Shown here one piece after another: positions 1 to 10,900 of a stretch of DNA of 64,000 bases (the first letter of the stretch is position 1; the number at the start of each line of letters is the position of its first letter). The stretch spans positions 6,572,001-6,636,000 of the forward strand of contig NC_079515.1 in NCBI RefSeq assembly GCF_000801105.2. Direction: 5' to 3'. A program made the position numbers and the translations under genes. This DNA is from Raphanus sativus. Lineage: Eukaryota > Streptophyta > Magnoliopsida > Brassicales > Brassicaceae. The notes beneath the pieces were generated by a model, which was not told where the DNA came from, did no database searches, and saw nothing but the letters and a program-made list of their open reading frames with translations.

Positions 1-902
1 TCAAAGATATGCAATTAATAAAATCAAGCAAGCATTTATAAAATCGATTTTCAGTTTATAAAATCTAATTTTGCATTTCGAAAAGTTTTAAACTCTTGAC
101 AGATACAAAATAAATATTATTGGTCAAGGATATGCAATGAATGATTTTAATTTCGATTTTATAGATGGGTTGACTGAATTTGGGAGATCTGGCCGAAAGT
201 GGCACAGAAAAGAATTCATGGATTTTTGTTTTGGCCAGATTATACATTCATGTTTATCACATCTGGTAAATTGGCCAAAGCATCCATAGGTTTAAGCTAT
301 CTCAAATAGTTTATGGTTCATAAGTTTTTATAAACAAGATTCATATAGATCTTTAGGTATTTTAATCTATTTTTGAGATACTAAGAACCTTTAGAGAATT
401 ATAACTTTTATGGATTCAACATAATTCAGAATCAAGTTTCTTATGGATCAATGGATCATAGAAACAAGATTAATATTATGGATTCATATAGATCCTTAGA
501 TTTCTTTTCAAATATAATGGTGTTCTTAGATTTTATGGATAGATTAGTTTACCATTTTACACCACAAGAATCTGAATGGACCACCATGAGAGAGAGCTGA
601 TCCACGGATGAGCTAGTTGAGAGAGAGGTGGAGGAGCTCGCCGGAAAAACCATGAGTCGGCGGCGCGGATTGTTTATGCGATTGAAGACGCGTCAGAGAT
701 CGGATCGACAAGCCGTCTTCGGCAACGAATTCTTCTCGTCTCGGGCTTCAGATTGATAGGTGGATCGTCGTCTGGCTCCACAGGGTTTGAGAGATACAGC
801 GGTTTAAAGTTACGCCTGAATTTAGGATTTTCTGGCCGGAAAAGATGGCCGGAAAAGAGAGCTCAGGTGGAGAGAGACTTCTCAGGTGGAGAGCACTATC
901 GT
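1..902. other. AT-rich flank, possible interior of a Copia-type element
   Basis: No gene with a convincing reading frame is visible here. The stretch repeats short phrases built on 'atggattcatatagatcc' and ends against the LTR-like sequence at 903-1246. If that LTR is real and on the minus strand, this is the start of its interior, running off the window. A GC-richer patch near 600-900 has no recognisable protein similarity that I can read. Confidence 0.3.
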
Positions 903-1246
903 GCTGATAACGTGTTATAAACTGTGTGAAATGTGGAGAGTGAATTGTGAGGAATGTTGTGTGTATTTCTCATTAGCCAACACCACATTATATAGTGGTT
1001 TGTACAAGGGTTTACAAATGCTTTACAAGGAAGTAAATCTACACATTAATACTCTTGACTATATTGATGTCATACATGAAGACTTGGTCAAGGTGATGAT
1101 AACGAGGTTGACTGAGTCTTCTAATCTCGGACCGGTTTGTAGATGAACCGATGTAGACCGGATGTAAACCTCCTTGCACTTCCTCTTGTACTTGTTGGAC
1201 TTGTCTAGTACTTGGTTAAGTACTTGGTTATGGTCCATCCACACAA
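903..1246 (-). mobile_element. LTR-like sequence, probable Copia retrotransposon remnant
   Basis: Read on the minus strand, the segment starts TGTGTGG and ends ACACGTTATCA, followed directly by GCACGA. That LTR-end/primer-binding arrangement is the one I associate with crucifer Copia elements. A TATA-like CCACTATATAATG lies inside, as expected for an LTR promoter. No second LTR, gag or pol frame is in the window, so this may be a truncated copy. The boundaries are my reading of the motif ends; no target-site duplication could be tested. Confidence 0.45.
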
Positions 1247-1817
1247 TGGTTTATAACAAGAAAAAAGACTAACGTCGCTTGATTTATTTAAACTTATGCA
1301 ATTATTTATTTAGGGCTCTTCTCGAAGAATATTTATAGACTAAAGCTTGTGAAGTGGCTACCCTTTTAGGTTTGATTTAGTAGAAGATATGCGAAGTGAA
1401 GTGACTTGTGTGCTTCTATAGGATAAGAGCATCCCCATTAGTGAATCCCTTTTTAGGGTTCATAGACATTTTTTAATAATTGTATGGTGGGATCATAAAT
1501 AGTGATGAATCTCTATCAATTGTGTTCTCCCATTGGTGAACCTGAAATTGAGGTTCATAGAAATAAAATAAAATATTTTAGAAAAAAAAATTAAAAGTTT
1601 TTATTCAACCTGGCAAATGTCTATTGATCATAATCAACCTAATGCTCATAACAATAGTGGTAATAACTTTAAATTGTCATATGAACGAAGTCATCTTGCA
1701 ATATAAATATATAACAATCACAACCTAGTACATCTAAGATCCAATTCATTCTACCACAAAGGTCTAGTTCGCACATGTATATGTATACATACCAACAGAG
1801 CTGGCTTTACTTTTGAC

Positions 1818-2052
1818 CTACATATAATCTGAACCAAAACCGCGGGAACAATGCTGAAGATCAGGATGAATATCCCCTCGGCTGCTCCTTTGAGATTCCC
1901 TATCAAGATTGATATAAACAAGCGTCACATAACAGAAATAAAAAATGTGGAGTTTGCTTGTTCAGTAAAAAAGGACTAGTCACCTCCCAAATCGGCCAGT
2001 CTCAAAACCCGGGCCAATAGGATCATAAAGAGCACCAGGAGGTGGAACAATC
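1818..2052 (-). pseudogene. Captured fragment of a proteasome-inhibitor PI31-like gene (C-terminal exons)
   Basis: Two minus-strand exons (2052-1984 and 1899-1818), separated by an intron with GT...AG borders, join in phase. They encode a piece reading IVPPPGALYDPIGPGFE, later RGDIHPDLQH and GSDYM before a TAG stop. The Pro-rich DPIGP...HPDLxH...GSDxx end is what I know from the C terminus of plant PI31/PTRE1-type proteasome regulators (At3g53970). Only the tail is present, inside the PIF/Harbinger-like element, with no promoter or N-terminal domain. A preceding acidic Glu-Pro patch near 2140-2160 may be another exon. The family call is from memory of the motif. Confidence 0.6.
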
Positions 2053-2541
2053 CTGTTAGAACCAAAACAATCAATGGCTAACTTGTCAGAAACAACTGAG
2101 AGCTCTTCTTGTGTTCAACTGTATACGTGTATATACAGGCTCAGGCTCAGGCTCTTTCTTTCTCTTCAAACTGCAACCAAACAATGAATGATAAAGATGA
2201 AGTTCTTAGAATACACAAGAAAAAACTATAAATAATTATCATTCTAGTCCAACTACTAAAATGACCTCAACTACTAACAAATATATACCTCTACATAATG
2301 AAAGTTTCTGGAAGAGAACTATATGAAACAATACTAATTGACTCTGCACTTCATATGTTCGTTCCTACTCCTAGCCAATCTAAGAACATCTTATGAGAAA
2401 TAAAACTCTTTGTAACTAAGGGGATAAACGTTGTGGGGGTCGTATAAGTAGTTGCTTCTGTGAAAAAGTACACATGCAAGTGAACTAATCATCATCGGTT
2501 CATTTAAAGCTATGATTTTTTTTGGGATTGGGTTTAAAAAC

Positions 2542-2908
2542 CTGAGGATCTTGGACTTCGTCGACGATACAGGGAGGTGCGAGGTGGAAAACGCCGGCAC
2601 AGCCGTTGACGGCGGCGGAAACAGTTTCGTAATTCAGTGGATCCATCTCGAACAGATGGAGGCTCGTGGATGCACCTTCGAGAGCTTCCAGATGTTTCGT
2701 CTCTTTCTCATCCTCTACAGCACAATAAAGATCAGTGGCGGTTAGTAGGAAGATACTGTTACCGGGGGAGATGGATTCGATATAGATTACAGAGGTTTTT
2801 CACGGTGGCGTGAACGGAGTAGCCGCGGAGGAGGAGCAGATGTATGAGCCACGATCCGATGCAGCCACTGGCGCCGGTGACACAGACTACTTCTCGTTCC
2901 GTCGACAT
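2542..2908 (-). pseudogene. Captured fragment of a cinnamoyl-CoA-reductase-like gene (N-terminal exons)
   Basis: A minus-strand ATG at 2908 opens [20 protein letters not shown], containing the TGxxGxxG-type NAD(P)-binding loop of extended short-chain dehydrogenases in the CCR/DFR group. Exon 1 ends about 2791. After a retained GT-AG intron, exon 2 (2714-2542) reads DEKETKHLEALEGA and then NGCAGVFHLAPPC up to a donor site. The exon junction now creates a TAG where a Gln codon is expected, and nothing follows exon 2, so no functional reductase can be made. The intron shows that genomic DNA, not cDNA, was copied into the element. Confidence 0.78.
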
Positions 2909-3094
2909 TGATTAGAGGTGCTTTTGGAGGAGCAGGCGACTGAGAGCACGACGCGTGGCTTGAACTCCCCTCTTCAGGTTCACGGGGAAGAATCGGTTCA
3001 CCGAATTAAATGCATTTTTCATTTTCTTTTATCAATTCGGACCTAGGAATTCGAGCCCATGAACCTCTTAAATCCGTTAATGCGGATGCTCTAA

Positions 3095-4078
3095 GAGCGT
3101 CCTGTAACCATTAAAACAAACCATGATTGATAGACACTTGGTTTTATAGTTCATGTTGCATACGGCCTGTGAGGCTAAAGTAAGCTTTATCCTTTTTTGG
3201 ATTTTGGGCCTCACAATCTTATTTTCTTGGCCTACTTCTAGCATCGAGTGAGAACTTTGAAGAGTTCTTTGAAGCTCATCTACTATCAGTCATCATTTTT
3301 TTTTGTTTTACTATCAGTCATCTTTTTCTTTTTTTTTTAACAACTATTATCAGTCATCATTAGTCAATTAATTATTGTGTAACGCTCCAATCGTCCATGT
3401 ACTTTCCATGCGCTTATTCAGTCTTTTAGTTATATTCCATGCAATATACGGTGCATTAATCTTTTAAAGATTCTTAAAACTGAACTATTGATTTTACAAT
3501 TATCATATAACTTTTTTCGTATTTTAGCTTTACATTCGTTATACCACTCAACCATGCTTGTATGGTCGAGAGATCAAATAGTTTCACAAAAAATTCATTT
3601 CATATTTACTACATATATTTTTCCAAATTTTAGTTCGTTGCTGGTTCATAAGAGTATGTGCAACGCAAGTGCACGTTGCTAAACAGCATTTCTTATAATA
3701 AAAGAATTAAAATAAAGAAAAATGTTGCTAAAACAAGCATTTCAAGCTATGGTTACTAACATAATTAGTATATGTGACATTCAATGACTGGTTTTTATTT
3801 TAACAGAAAAACGAAAAAACAAAATTATTATAATATTAATATTTTCTGTTTTTAGCAACTCTTAACGTATCTATGCGTTGAATATGCTCAAAGATATTAG
3901 GTTTTTTTCCTAAAGTATTAGATTTAGTTTAAACTTTTTTTGATAAAAAAATAGTTCAACTTAAAACTAAATTTATTTTGACGTTGTTGATCTCTTCATT
4001 TCATGTCACAATTATTTTCTCTCTTCTTTAAAAAAGGGAGATAATTCATAAATCATTTTCACCTAACAACAAAACGTA
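3095..4078. other. Intergenic, no gene seen
   Basis: AT-rich sequence with short T-runs and a repeated 'actatcagtcatc' phrase near 3280-3360. No credible reading frame, RNA gene or transposon end was recognised. Confidence 0.5.
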
Positions 4079-4088
4079 ATCATTAATC

Positions 4089-4258
4089 GGTGGTGGTGGC
4101 CTATTGACGCTTAAGGGAATTGAGAAACCCAATAAGGCGAACCCGGGTTCAAACCCCTCCGGCCACACGGATATGAGTTATTGCTTTCGACTCATTTGAA
4201 TGCTCAGGAGAGAGTCTATCCGTGGGCTGTACCTCCACCTGGAGGTTAGGCTTGTGTC
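4089..4258 (+). mobile_element. tRNA-derived SINE-like insertion
   Basis: A 170-bp segment is flanked by a perfect 10-bp direct repeat, ATCATTAATC, at 4079-4088 and 4259-4268. It contains a good pol III B box, GGTTCAAACCC (4146-4156), preceded by a tRNA-like GTGGCCTATTGACGC region that could be an A box. This fits a short SINE. There is no clear poly(A) tail, so the family is uncertain. Confidence 0.65.
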
Positions 4259-4789
4259 ATCATTAATCCGGGTTTAATCATTTTCTTTAGCAAAAAAATA
4301 AATCCTTTAGCAAAAAAAACAAAACGTAATCATAATTATATCAATATATCGTTGTTGTGTAAAAGAGTCTAAAGCTAAATTTCAACGATCGCATGACGGA
4401 TTTGTGACATAAAGTAATAAAAAAAACGAAGAAAGATGTAGTTAGTGTTGGTGTTGGGTCCGTGAACGGTCAAAGATATAATACAGATTAATTTCAACCT
4501 CTTTTGACATTTGAGCATTGGAAAGTTGGTTTACTTTGCTCAACGCCACACACGTTGCAAAGATTTGAGTTGGTGGGTGCAGATCCCATCCTACCAACTC
4601 TAGTGAAATTATATCATCAATTACTATCTTGAAATTTGATTCTATGATCAACAAAAAAAATTGATTCTATGATCAATCCCAACCCACGTTTTTTATTTAC
4701 TGTAATTTTAAGTTCATGCATTTCCACTTTCGAACTCTCATGTCCAAAAAAAAATCATTATCCGTCGGTGTTTACTATATAAAAAGTTC

Positions 4790-5780
4790 GGAAAAATCAC
4801 ATTAAAATTTTTCAAAATAACATTCATTAACACTTTAAACTCTCAATTTTCTTTCACTATCACTTTAAATCTTCAACTTGAAATCTTTATTACAAAGAAA
4901 AATTTAATTTGGTATTTGTTCATCAAATCAGAAAATGACTGAAACTGTTCATTTACGGGTAAACAATAACGATGTGTTACTTTTCTAATTAAAAAAATAA
5001 TTAAAATCAGAAAATTTAATAAAAAGTAGAAATCAGATATTATTTTAAGAGAATCATAACTTTTTAAAGTGTTTTAAAACTAAAATTACTCAAATAATTA
5101 CTATAAATTTTCTAAAATTAAAAAGAAACAAATTTGAAAACAATATCAAGTAAAATTGTATATACTAATCAAAAAGAAAAATTCAAACCTTAAAAAAAAT
5201 TCGTCTAAAATTAAATTATAACTTTTTTTAAAAAAATAAGTAAAACTGTTAATCTTATAATAATACTCAAAAGAAAAACTCAAACCTTAAGAAATTTTAA
5301 GTTTTTTTAAAAAAAATCAAGTAATGATTTATGATAAATTTAAAATTTGTTATTACTTGAATTTCTTAAAAATTAAAAATTTCTTATTTTTTGATTTATT
5401 TTTGAGTATTATATATTTAACAAATTTTATTTTATTTTCTTTTCAAAATCGTTTTTTTTTTAATTTTAAACAATCTATTAAAGCTAATTGAATATTTTTT
5501 AGTTTTAAATAATTTGAAAAACACGATTATTTATTTTTATTTTTATAATATTAATTTAATTTTATGATTTTATTTATTTATTTATAATTTATTTTTATTA
5601 GAAAACTTACATATCATCACTTTTAACCTGTAAATGAACATTTCCGGTCACCTTTTAAACCAAGCTGAATGTTTTTTGTGGTAAAGATGTTAAGTTGAAG
5701 GTTTAAAGTAATAGTGAAAAAGTTAGAGGTTTAAAGTGTAAGCAAATATCATTTTGAAAAAAATTATGCGATTTTTTCCC
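4790..5780. mobile_element. Non-autonomous Mutator-like element with long inverted repeats
   Basis: The first about 190 bases match the reverse complement of the last about 190 bases, with many mismatches. Both begin GGAAAAA(A)TC and share CACTTTAAA..CT and TTCATTTAC blocks. Flanks AAAAAGTTC (4781-4789) and AAAAATTCT (5781-5789) look like a degraded 9-bp target duplication. Long TIRs plus a 9-bp duplication point to a Mutator-like MITE. The interior is AT-rich and non-coding. Confidence 0.65.
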
Positions 5781-5789
5781 AAAAATTCT

Positions 5790-6548
5790 ATGTTTTTTTT
5801 TTATAATCGTGAAGTTCTTAAAAACTTTTTAGATCCAAATATTAATCCTACGAAACTTTATATCCGGGTATGCGTGAACAATTAAATTCATCTAAAGCGC
5901 AGATAGATGGCTAATGCTATTCGAACTCATGACCGAAGCTCCAAAAAAATCTATGATTTCGCCAATTATTTTAAATATTTTATGTTTTAATGAAACTTTC
6001 AGATAAAGAAATATTCTAAAAATCTTATATTGTCACTAAAATTAATAATAAAAATTCCTGAAACTTTATCTTTTCTAAACTTCCTTTTACTGAAATTTTG
6101 AAAAGCTATAATTTTATCAATATTAATGAATAATATCTGCTGTGATTTAAATTTCTCTATGAATTGTTAACTAATTTCCCCTTCTAAAAAGTTAAAATAA
6201 AAATTTGAACCAAAGTTTATATATGTTAATTACTATTATCTTTCTAACAGGAAACAAATAAAAATTGTAAATTTTCTATACATAAGAACTGTGAGAATAA
6301 AACTTTGTTCTTGTGAAATTGAACTTTCAAACCACAATCTATTGAATGTAAAAAGATATTTTTAATTAAGCCACCATGAGCGTAACTTTAAGATGTTTTG
6401 ATTTAGTTTCTGAATAAAAAAATTCCAATTCTCATGCTTTGTAGATATTAAAATGTTAAATTCAAGTCGTAGCAAGTTCTCCATTTCATCCAAATTCATA
6501 TAAACTCATATTAAAAATCTTCTCACTCTAAATTCTTCCAAATTATAG
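5790..6548. other. AT-rich intergenic, no gene seen
   Basis: Low-complexity AT-rich DNA between the Mutator-like element and the dispersed repeat that follows. No reading frame or motif stands out. Confidence 0.5.
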
Positions 6549-7165
6549 GATCCAGGTACCCACTCAAATTCGGTTCAGATCTATTAAGGTTTCGGGCTAG
6601 ATTAAAGATTTTCAGACCCCATTTAAGTAGTTATAAATTTTGGTTTGCGCTCGGTTATATTTTTTCCGGTTCAGTTAAGGTTCGGATAACTCATTTATAC
6701 TATTTTTAAAATTCATTATATACTTTAAATTTTTAAAAATCTATAAAAATAGTATATTACATATAAGTTTGAATAACTTATATCAAAATACCTAAACTTA
6801 AGATATAAATTGGTTTTAAGTTTTTTTGGTGTTTTGAATATATATTAGCTATTTTAGACATTTAATTTTAATTATTTGTATATATTTTTAAGTATTTTGG
6901 ATAATTAAAAATATCTTATATATTTTGGATATTATTTTAATACATTAAATCTACAAATAATTAATATATTTAGATATATAATTTATTTCAAATACATTCG
7001 GATACCCAAAATATTTCAGTTCTAATCTGATCTGGTTTTGACATTTTACATACCAAAATTTTAAACCCGTTCAAATATTTAATAAATTTCTGTTCAAATT
7101 CATTACTACTTCTTCGCATTGTGTTCTGATTTGTTATTTGGATTCAGAGTTTTTTGCCCAACCCT
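6549..7165 (+). repeat. Dispersed repeat, 'ggataacccattt' family, copy 1
   Basis: The segment shares ordered blocks with 48780-49470 and with 50213-50441 plus 52953-53245: 'taccca..c.ttcggtt', 'ttcggataactcatttata', 'aaattcattatatactt', 'gaataacttatatcaaaatacctaaactta' and 'ttttggtgttttga'. The later copies belong to Helitron-like sequence. This copy lacks a recognisable Helitron hairpin end. Confidence 0.55.
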
Positions 7166-7737
7166 AAACATCTTCTTTAATTTTTAGAGTCCGATAACTC
7201 GAAAGTAGCCCAAAACTCATTTAACAGATGGAACTTATGTAGTGCATAGTGCATACATAACATGCATAGAGTTCAAAGTTCTGTTGAAGTATATTGGACC
7301 AAAATATGTATATTCTCAAGATGATATCGCTTGCTCTGTTAATTCAGGTGTCGATTTTCTAGGGCTTAAAGAGACGTGTTAATAATTTTGATCAATTATC
7401 TCCTCTTTTCTGATTATTAAGCGTGTATGGTCAATTTTAGGTTTTGGTCTTATTTAATTAGTTTTGGATTTTTATCAATAAATTAAAGTGATATACCTTT
7501 CAACATATCTATATACTTAAGCCAACTTATGAACAAGCAAAGAAACAAAGCGCAAGAGTTGACAAAAAAAAAACAAAAAACAAGAACAAAAAAAGAAGAT
7601 TTAAATAATCTAAGAATATGATTCCGTCTCATTTTTCTTTAATTATTTTTTTTTGTATTTAAAATACAGACTATTGTATAGGTAAAACAAATATATTGTA
7701 TAGATTTCATAGTATATATTTCCTAATTTAATTTTCT
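7166..7737. promoter_or_regulatory. Upstream region of the ABCG29 gene
   Basis: About 570 bases of AT-rich DNA between the repeat and the TATA box of the transporter gene. A TTGAC core (W-box-like) occurs near 7558 within 'gagttgacaaa'; such cores are common by chance. Confidence 0.35.
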
Positions 7738-7746
7738 TATATAAAA
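7738..7746 (+). promoter_or_regulatory. TATA box of the ABCG29 gene
   Basis: TATATAAAA lies 176 bases upstream of the ATG, followed by a CT-rich leader (tctctctcaccc). Position and sequence fit a plant core promoter; the transcription start was not determined. Confidence 0.5.
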
Positions 7747-7921
7747 AGTGACAGATCCTTTACTAACTCTTTGTGTATACATTTACTTGCTCTCTCTCAC
7801 CCACTTCAAACCCGCTGAGATTCCCCACGCTTTCTTTTTGTTTCCCGAAACATTTTCTTCGGCCACCAAATCAAAATCGTTTAAATAAGCCTTCTTCATT
7901 TTTCCTGCATCCTCCAATAAA

Positions 7922-10900
7922 ATGGAGACGTTGTCGAGAAGCCTGAGCAAGAGATTCGGAGAGTTGTTAACGGGCAGTAGTAATCATTTCTCAGGGAGAA
8001 GCGGTTCTATCGATGATAATGATGAGGAAGCTCTTAAATGGGCTGCTCTTGAGAAACTTCCAACCTTCACTCGTCTTCGTACCACTATCATCCAACCTCA
8101 TGATTTCGTTGACGTCACAAAACTCGGCGTTGATGATCGTCAGAAGTTCATTGACTCTATCTTTAAAGTCACCGAGGAAGACAATGAGAAGTTCTTGAAA
8201 AAGTTGAGGAAACGAATCGATAGGTACTTATTTTAGTCTTTGGCACGACGATTTAGATATGCAACCGATCCATTAGCCAAAGTCTTACGAATCTGTTTTT
8301 CTTTTTTTTTTTTAAATACTATGTCAACTTGGTCTTTCATTTTCTTGAAAACATTCTGTTTAACATTTATGTTTTTGACGTAAACATGACCGGCTCTAAG
8401 ATTTAAGAAGCTTAAAAATTTCAGTTAGTTTAATAATTTTTTTTTAATTTTAAGGGCATAAGCATCCCCATTGAGGTATGCTAATAAAGGTTCACACGCA
8501 TTTCGATAAAAAAATAATATATTAATGTTTGCTTTGTGAACCTGCGCCGCGCAGAATCAGTTGGACGAACCCGTATCGTCACTATTTGCGGGTCCCACTG
8601 ACGCGTGGCGGCCCGCGATTGGTCCGTTAATTAATTTTTTTTTTTTTTTTTTTTTGAAAATCAAACGAAAAAAATTAAAAACTATTATAATTGCATTAGA
8701 AATCGAGAATGGACAAACTTGCTGATGGAGATGCTCTAAGTCCTATAAACTATACTAGCTCTTTAAAATTAGGAGGTAAGACGAAGTTAAACTCTGTGCC
8801 AAGAACCGGTCATGGATGTAAATATTTAAATCATGTTTCTTGGTTTGAACTTGTATGGTGACAAAGTAACATCAGCGTCAACAACCACTAGATTTCAAGT
8901 CCAAATTGCATTTTTTTCCCTTGTAAATCTGAAATTTCTAAACTTTTAATAATGACTATTATGACAGGGTGCGGATAAAGCTACCGACCGTGGAAGTGAG
9001 ATTCGAGAAATTGACAATAGAGGCGGATTGTCACATCGGAAAAAGAGCTCTTCCGACGTTACCTAACGTTGCATTAAACATTGCTGGGAGAGGCCTTAGT
9101 TTATTTGGTTTTAACTTTGCTAAAACCACTAAACTCACTATCCTTAGAGACGCTTCTGGTATCATTAAACCTTCAAGGTAAATTATGTAAACTATCAATT
9201 TATGTTTTCTATCATTTTGTGTTGATTATTTTTATATAATGTATGGTTTTGGTGGGTTGTAGAATGACACTTTTATTAGGTCCACCATCATCAGGGAAAA
9301 CAACTCTTTTGTTGGCGTTAGCTGGAAAATTAGACCCAAGCTTAAAGGTTACTTAACTATAAATTACATATTAGAGGAAGTTAGTGATAGTAATTAATGA
9401 AATGGACAGGTGACGGGGAGAGTAACATACAATGGGCACGGATTAGAAGAGATTGTACCACAGAAAACATCAGCTTACATAAGCCAAAACGATGTTCATA
9501 TTGGAGTGATGACTGTCCAAGAGACTCTTGATTTTTCTGCTAGGTGCCAAGGCATCGGCACTAGATACGGTAATTAACCATCACTTTTACTAGTCTTAAT
9601 TTTATAATCGACTTTACTCAGATTAGGAATCAAATTAAGAAAACGAAAGAGTTTCTTTTCTACTGTGATGTTATTAGATTTGTTAAGTGAGTTGGTGAGG
9701 AGAGAAAAGGACGCAGGGATCTTACCCGAACCGGAAGTGGATCTCTTCATGAAGTCCATCGCAGCTGAGAATGTAAAGAGCAGTCTCATCACAGATTACA
9801 CTCTCAAAGTAATGATCTCACTTTTAGCATATAGTAGGAAATAGTATGTAGATTTAATATATGTACATGATATAAGGGTACGTTGCAAGGTCACAATCTA
9901 GTCACTTAGTTATGGTGTAACCGTGTAAGTTAGTGATAGATTAAAAATGTTTTGGTCTTTAAGTTTCTTTTTCTTTTTAATTTAAAAGCTTTTAACAAAA
10001 GGAAAAAGACTAGGAAAATTTGGTTTTAGGACTATGCAAATGTCTTTCCCTAACTAATATGCTCTCTATTGTCAATGTTTGTATTTTATAGATTCACTAA
10101 CAAGTTGAGAGATATCAAAAATCTCAAGATATTCCATTAGGAAAAATAGAAACAAAATAGTTTAACAAGAACTAATAATCACAGGTAAAAGTAATTCATC
10201 CAAAAATACCAACTCGCGCAATGAGTGGACCTTAGATCCACCTACTTCCTTCTACTTTTTACCTAAAAGTTAAGATTATATCCAGTTTTCACCAAACAAA
10301 CCCAATAGGCAATAGCTCCGTAATAAAGCAATTTAAGTAGTCTATTTTTTTTTTCGGAAAGCAGTGTAAATAGTCTATTTTGCTTCGCAATTTTGGGTAA
10401 TTATTGAATTTTATTGTTTTCTTCTTCAGATATTGGGGCTTGACATATGCAAAGATACGGTGATCGGAGACCAAATGATAAGAGGAATCTCGGGTGGTCA
10501 AAAGAAGCGAGTCACAACAGGTCCTGTTTTCCCATTTTTTATTGACATCATGATAACTCCGTGGTTAACACAATTTTTTATATCTAAAAAAACAGGTGAA
10601 ATGATCGTGGGACCAACAAAGACACTGTTCATGGACGAGATATCTACAGGTCTAGACAGTTCAACAACTTACCAAATAGTGAAATGCCTTAAAGAGATGG
10701 TTCGCTTCACGGACGCAACGGTTTTAATGTCCTTGTTACAACCAGCTCCTGAAACGTTCGAGCTCTTTGACGATATTATTCTATTATCGGAAGGCCAGAT
10801 CGTGTACCAAGGTCCGCGTGACCATATTCTTTCCTTCTTTGAGGCTTGCGGTTTCAAGTGTCCCGAGCGCAAAGGCGCCGCCGATTTCTTGCAAGAGGTC

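Larger units (their letters stand above)
1427..3091. mobile_element. Non-autonomous PIF/Harbinger element carrying host gene pieces
   Basis: The ends are inverted repeats: GAGCATCCCCATTA at 1427 and, read from the other strand, GAGCATCCGCATTA ending at 3091. Both sides are flanked by TAA (1424-1426 and 3092-3094), the 3-bp target duplication typical of PIF/Harbinger. No transposase frame is present. The interior instead holds minus-strand exon pieces of two unrelated host genes, with introns retained. It is therefore a gene-capturing element of the Pack type. Confidence 0.8.

Noticed and set aside
886..1244. Open frames on both strands (86 and 61 residues)
   Set aside because: They lie across the proposed LTR, have no domain, and the plus-strand frame begins without an obvious promoter or splice context.
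8013..8198. Second open frame inside ABCG29 exon 1
   Set aside because: An out-of-frame shadow of the transporter exon.
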